A DNA stretch of 64,000 nucleotides from RI-106 sp964496875 (GTDB lineage Bacteria > Cyanobacteriota > Vampirovibrionia > Obscuribacterales > Obscuribacteraceae). Location: positions 52,220 through 116,219 of the forward strand of contig CAZCBH010000006.1 in assembly GCA_964496875.1 (NCBI GenBank). The letters run 5' to 3'. A program made the translations under genes and the position numbers. A model generated the notes under the pieces. The model saw only the letters and a program-made list of their open reading frames with translations. It did no database searches and had not been told where the DNA came from. Each line of letters opens with the position of its first letter. Within the stretch, counting starts at the first letter, position 1. Shown here one piece after another: positions 60,498 to 64,000 of the stretch.

Positions 60498-63352
60498 ATA
60501 GCAGATCCACAAAAATCCTTCTAGTGGAAGACAACCCTGCCGATGCGCGATACACAAAAGAGCTATTGCCGGCTACGCAATACTCTTTGATCGCTGCCAA
60601 CAGCCTGGCCGAAGCCCTGGAGTGCGTAAGAGACACCCCGGTAGATGTGGTGCTTCTGGACCTGGCGCTACCTGACAGTATGGGGGTAGAAACGGTGGCA
60701 AAATTGATAGCGCAGCGGAAGGAGCTGCCAATTGTCGTTCTTACCGGTCTGGAAGATGTGGAGTGCGCCATAGAAGCGCTGAGAATTGGTGCCCACGACT
60801 ATATAGTAAAAGGAAAACTGAACGAAGAGTTGCTGATACGCTCTATCAACCTGGCCATAGAAGCAAAAAAACATCAGCTGACCAGGGACAACTTGCTGAG
60901 CAAAACTCGTTTGAACAAACTGTCCGCAGCCGTAGGCGAAGCCCTGATTACCTGCCACAGCGTCACTGACTTTCTGGAAAAATGTGCCGAAGCCCTGCAT
61001 CAGCATCTCGGGCTTATTCATGCTCACATCTGGACATTGAACGATCATCTCAACGAGATTCACCTCCAGGCCGTCAGTGGAGAATGCAGAGATATAAAAC
61101 CTGGATCAACCTACGTATCTCATCACACAAAAAATCTTCATCAATTCACTACCGAAGCCCTGGCTGAAATAACCGACCTGCTGGCAAAAAAAACGATCGA
61201 GCGATGCGAGATCAACTCAAACAGGGACTGGGCCGCAGTACTGGTGGTGGAACCACTGATAAGCGATGACCGACTTTTTGGATTCTTGACCCTGCATATG
61301 CAATCCAATGTAGATACTATTCCACAACCATCCCTGAAGATTTTAGCGGAGCAAATAGCCATGGGACTGGACAAGAAACTGTCCGAGGCGGCCCGTGCTC
61401 TTCTGGCTAATATAGTTCAGTGTTCCGAAGACGGCATTATCAGTAGCGGTCTGGACGGTAAGATCAAGACCTGGAACGAAGCGGCTGAGCGAATTTTCGG
61501 ATACGGATTCGAAGAAGCCATCGGCAAAGACATCTCACTCTTTTTACCTGAGAAGAATAATCCGAGGATAGAATCGATTCAAAATGCTCTTGTCGAGGGT
61601 AAAAGTGTTGAAACACTGGAGCTCACAGCCAGGAAGAAGAACGGGCAATATCAAATGGTTGCCCTTACTGTCTCGGCGCTGCAGGATAACAGCAACTCGG
61701 TCTACGGAACTTCGATGATCGTGCGAGATATATCCGCCCAGAAGTTGAGTGAAAAGATTGAAAAAACCCACACACGGGCAATGGAAATTCTCAATGAGTG
61801 CGATTCCATCGCCATGGTCGCCCCCAGAATTCTCAATGAGCTAAGAAAAGTTCAACAACTGGATATGGTTGATTTTTGGCTACCTGATACCCTGGGCACC
61901 AGCCTTGGTTGCCTTGCTGTCAGCAATACCGGCGACGAAAAAGTAGAAAAATTCGCCAAAAGCTCGAGCCGGCAAAAGCTTTCCCGCAAAACATCTCTTC
62001 CCGGCATAGTCCTTGAAAGCGGAGAAACTGTTTCCTACTACGATATTGGCAGCGCCGGGGGCTTCGACAGAAAAGATGCCGCCCTCAAAGCTAAGCTCAA
62101 ATCGGTCATCGCCTACCCGGTGAAGAGTGGCGACCAGCGCCTGGCGGTTATAGAACTCTTCAGCAGCGAATCCCTGGATCACAACAAAGCGATGTTAGAC
62201 CGCCTGATGAAGCCGCTCTGTTACCACATCGGTCAATTTATAGAGAGAAAGAAAGCAGAAGAGACGGCCAGGCAGGCTACCCGAGCCCAGCTAAAGATCG
62301 GCCAGGCAATAACAGAGAATGCACCGATAGGCATTACCTGGCTGGACAAGAATCTAGCGGTATCGGAGGCAAATCTGGCTTTCTGCAATCAATTCGCAAT
62401 ACAACGAAACAACGCAATCGGCTCATTAATATTTCAACTTGCAACCGGCATACCGGAAGAATGGCTTACAAAAGTGCTGGAAGAAGGTCGACCTTTCAAC
62501 CGAAATAATTATCTTATCGAACAGGAAAGCACAGAGGAGAATTTCTGTGACCTTACTATCTGGCCAGTAATGGATGAAACTGAAAAGCCTGATGGACTGG
62601 TTATTCTTACTATCGACGTGACGGAAAGGGTAGAACTTGCAAGACAGAAAGAAGACTTTGTGGCCACACTCTCTCACGATCTGAAAAATCCATTAATAGG
62701 CCAGTTGCATGTCCTGGAAGGCTTACTGGAAGGCAAACTGGGTCAATTAAACGCAGCTCAGTTCGATGTCCTATCCATTGTCCACTCCGGTACCACCGAA
62801 GTCCTGGACCTGATCAAGATGCTCCTTGACGTATACAGGTATCAAGATGGCAACCAGAAACTAGTACCGGAAGAATTTGACCTCCACAATGAAATCGCCT
62901 CGATAATCAACCAGTACAAACCGCTTACCGAACGCAGAGACCTGACAATCGATGCTCCCTATCTTGAAAAAAATATCCGCTTAACTGCGGACAAAATGGC
63001 AATTAGACGAGTAGTTTCCAATTTGATCAACAATTCAATCAAATTCACCAGCAACCCCGGATCGATCTCCATTTCCTGCAAACAAGTTGAAGACATGGTG
63101 AAAATAACTGTAAAAGACAACGGTTATGGCATTCCGGAAAGCGAGTTGCCTTTCCTGTTCGAGCGATTTTCAAAAGGCAAGAGCCACACCCAGAATAAAG
63201 CCGGAACTGGTCTGGGACTTTACCTGTGCAAGCAAATTGTCGAGAAGCACGGTGGCAGTATCGGCTGTAAAAGCGAAAAAGACGCAGGTACCGAGATCTA
63301 TGTGATCCTGCCCGAAAATTACCTGAAACAGAAAGGGAAAGGATCCAAATGA
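60494..63352 (+). CDS. hybrid sensor histidine kinase: REC-GAF-PAS-GAF-PAS-HisKA-HATPase
   Basis: 952 residues, soluble. N-terminal receiver (1-120) with acidic pair ED (12-13) and D56 in LLDLALP. GAF at about 140-290, PAS at about 305-420 (NIVQCSEDGIISSGLDG), second GAF about 425-585, second PAS about 600-710 (ITENAPIGITWLDKNL), HisKA with H about 726 in LSHDLKNP, and HATPase with LINNSIKFT, DNGYGIP and GTGLGLYLCKQIVEKHGG. The ATG overlaps the regulator's stop by 4 bp, so the two are coupled. An N-terminal receiver suggests it accepts phosphate from another kinase (inference). Confidence 0.93.
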   Translation: MNSRSTKILLVEDNPADARYTKELLPATQYSLIAANSLAEALECVRDTPVDVVLLDLALPDSMGVETVAKLIAQRKELPIVVLTGLEDVECAIEALRIGAHDYIVKGKLNEELLIRSINLAIEAKKHQLTRDNLLSKTRLNKLSAAVGEALITCHSVTDFLEKCAEALHQHLGLIHAHIWTLNDHLNEIHLQAVSGECRDIKPGSTYVSHHTKNLHQFTTEALAEITDLLAKKTIERCEINSNRDWAAVLVVEPLISDDRLFGFLTLHMQSNVDTIPQPSLKILAEQIAMGLDKKLSEAARALLANIVQCSEDGIISSGLDGKIKTWNEAAERIFGYGFEEAIGKDISLFLPEKNNPRIESIQNALVEGKSVETLELTARKKNGQYQMVALTVSALQDNSNSVYGTSMIVRDISAQKLSEKIEKTHTRAMEILNECDSIAMVAPRILNELRKVQQLDMVDFWLPDTLGTSLGCLAVSNTGDEKVEKFAKSSSRQKLSRKTSLPGIVLESGETVSYYDIGSAGGFDRKDAALKAKLKSVIAYPVKSGDQRLAVIELFSSESLDHNKAMLDRLMKPLCYHIGQFIERKKAEETARQATRAQLKIGQAITENAPIGITWLDKNLAVSEANLAFCNQFAIQRNNAIGSLIFQLATGIPEEWLTKVLEEGRPFNRNNYLIEQESTEENFCDLTIWPVMDETEKPDGLVILTIDVTERVELARQKEDFVATLSHDLKNPLIGQLHVLEGLLEGKLGQLNAAQFDVLSIVHSGTTEVLDLIKMLLDVYRYQDGNQKLVPEEFDLHNEIASIINQYKPLTERRDLTIDAPYLEKNIRLTADKMAIRRVVSNLINNSIKFTSNPGSISISCKQVEDMVKITVKDNGYGIPESELPFLFERFSKGKSHTQNKAGTGLGLYLCKQIVEKHGGSIGCKSEKDAGTEIYVILPENYLKQKGKGSK

Positions 63353-63461
63353 TTGAATCCGCCCAAAAGAGAATTTCGAAATAGGTAAACCGACCGATTT
63401 TGAATTACGCCCTCTTTTCATATAATAAATAAAAAGAGTTAGCTCTTATCTCACGATAATT

Positions 63462-63477
63462 TCACACTTTTGTGTGA
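63462..63477. promoter_or_regulatory. perfect 6-bp inverted repeat upstream of the Ala-rich protein
   Basis: TCACAC-tttt-GTGTGA, 57 bp before the ATG at 63534. It resembles a small regulator site or a weak hairpin; no T-run follows directly. Confidence 0.35.
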
Positions 63478-63533
63478 TATTTAGAGAAGTGGACTGTGGC
63501 AGGTCCAGGCGAAACTATAAAAACGGTATCCCG

Positions 63534-64000
63534 ATGAATCTCTCCAAAAGGCTGAAATCCCTGGTTCGATGCGGAACTCTGGGAATAGTGCTGTCTTACT
63601 CCCTGCCGCTCCAGAGCGGTGCCCAGGAATCCGTAACACCGCCTGCAGGCAGTGCTCCTTCACCGGTGAATCCAGGAGCATCGGCTGACACAGCCGCTAT
63701 CGAGGCAGCAGCAGGGGCTTCGACTCTTTCGGCCACTTTAGCAGCCGAAGAAGCGGCCCAACAGGCTGTCAATTCCGCCGCCATCGCTGCCGAGTCCGCC
63801 GCTCAGCAGGCTGCTAATACCGCCGCCATCGCTGCCGAGTCCGCCGCTCAGCAGGCTGCTAATACCGCCGCCATCGCTGCCGAGTCCGCCGCTCAGCAGG
63901 CTGTAAATTCCGCCGCCATCGCTGCCGAGTCCGCCGCTCAGCAGGCTGTCAATTCCGCCGCCATCGCTGCCGAGTCCGCCGCTCAGCAGGCTGTCAATTC
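63534..64000 (+). CDS. exported Ala-rich tandem-repeat protein, 5' part only
   Basis: An ATG-started frame open to the end of the window (155 codons seen). Signal peptide at about 1-27 (LKSLVRCGTLGIVLSYSLP ending QSGA). A Pro/Ala linker (about 28-50) precedes 15-residue repeats with consensus AAIAAESAAQQAVNS. The repeats are nearly identical at DNA level. The sequence is strongly helix-forming, with Ala on most faces and Gln/Glu/Ser spaced regularly. Function unknown; surface or envelope fibre, ice-binding-like or LEA-like proteins have this look. No good Shine-Dalgarno is seen. The 3' end is outside the window. Confidence 0.7.
   Translation, partial: MNLSKRLKSLVRCGTLGIVLSYSLPLQSGAQESVTPPAGSAPSPVNPGASADTAAIEAAAGASTLSATLAAEEAAQQAVNSAAIAAESAAQQAANTAAIAAESAAQQAANTAAIAAESAAQQAVNSAAIAAESAAQQAVNSAAIAAESAAQQAVN
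63777..64000. repeat. 45-bp in-frame tandem repeat, five units to the window end
   Basis: Units start at 63777, 63822, 63867, 63912 and 63957 (the last cut by the window). Each encodes AAIAAESAAQQAVNS or AAIAAESAAQQAANT. The few differences are at the 3' end of the unit (GTCAATTCC, GTAAATTCC or GCTAATACC). A half unit precedes the first. Confidence 0.95.

Overview
The window looks like chromosomal DNA of a Gram-negative, non-photosynthetic member of the Cyanobacteriota, most like the Obscuribacterales (Melainabacteria/Vampirovibrionia). This is an inference from gene content: an archaeal/cyanobacterial-type CobT, an Rcp1-like response regulator beside phytochrome-style histidine kinases, many Hanks-type Ser/Thr kinases with LRR or TPR partners, exported TPR proteins and a probable outer-membrane barrel. 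No photosynthesis gene, rRNA, phage or CRISPR array was seen. The only tRNA is tRNA-Pro(CGG).

Layout. 0-9.6 kb: the 5' part of a DAHP synthase behind two intrinsic terminators, a universal stress protein, a 45-aa membrane peptide, an exported Gly/Ala-rich protein, a threonine dehydratase-like enzyme, speD, dnaE and a membrane protein. 9.6-17.6 kb: ruvA and tRNA-Pro, a response regulator with a degenerate GGDEF domain, DUF309, hydantoinase A with a transporter, and an HEXXH exported protein. 17.7-21.9 kb is accessory: a methyltransferase, an unknown coiled-coil protein, an IS1595-type protein without its transposase domain, a 27-bp palindrome, and a 49-bp tandem palindromic array broken by a 100-N assembly gap. 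21.9-29.3 kb: a second DAHP synthase, a membrane protein, cobT, a diguanylate cyclase, an acyl-CoA dehydrogenase and a J-domain protein. 29.4-43 kb: housekeeping genes (rnhB, rbgA, rplS, nrdR, rimO, rodZ-like, rluB-like, coaBC) with a kinase-LRR receptor, an exported carbonic anhydrase and a YtxH/DUF948 trio. 43.2-55.8 kb: metG, an exported protein, and a kinase-kinase-LRR-Clp operon. 56-64 kb: an N-formylglutamate amidohydrolase-like protein, a response regulator fused to a Ser/Thr kinase, a PAS histidine kinase, an Rcp1-like regulator, a large REC-PAS/GAF histidine kinase, and an Ala-rich exported repeat protein that runs off the window.

The best candidates for undescribed biology are: the 49-bp palindromic array with its IS1595-derived neighbour and intervening 27-bp palindrome; the operon of two membrane PH-like/Ser-Thr kinases, a cytosolic LRR protein and a Clp ATPase; the REC-HTH-zinc-ribbon-kinase fusion beside a phosphorelay; and the double-terminator leader of the first DAHP synthase.
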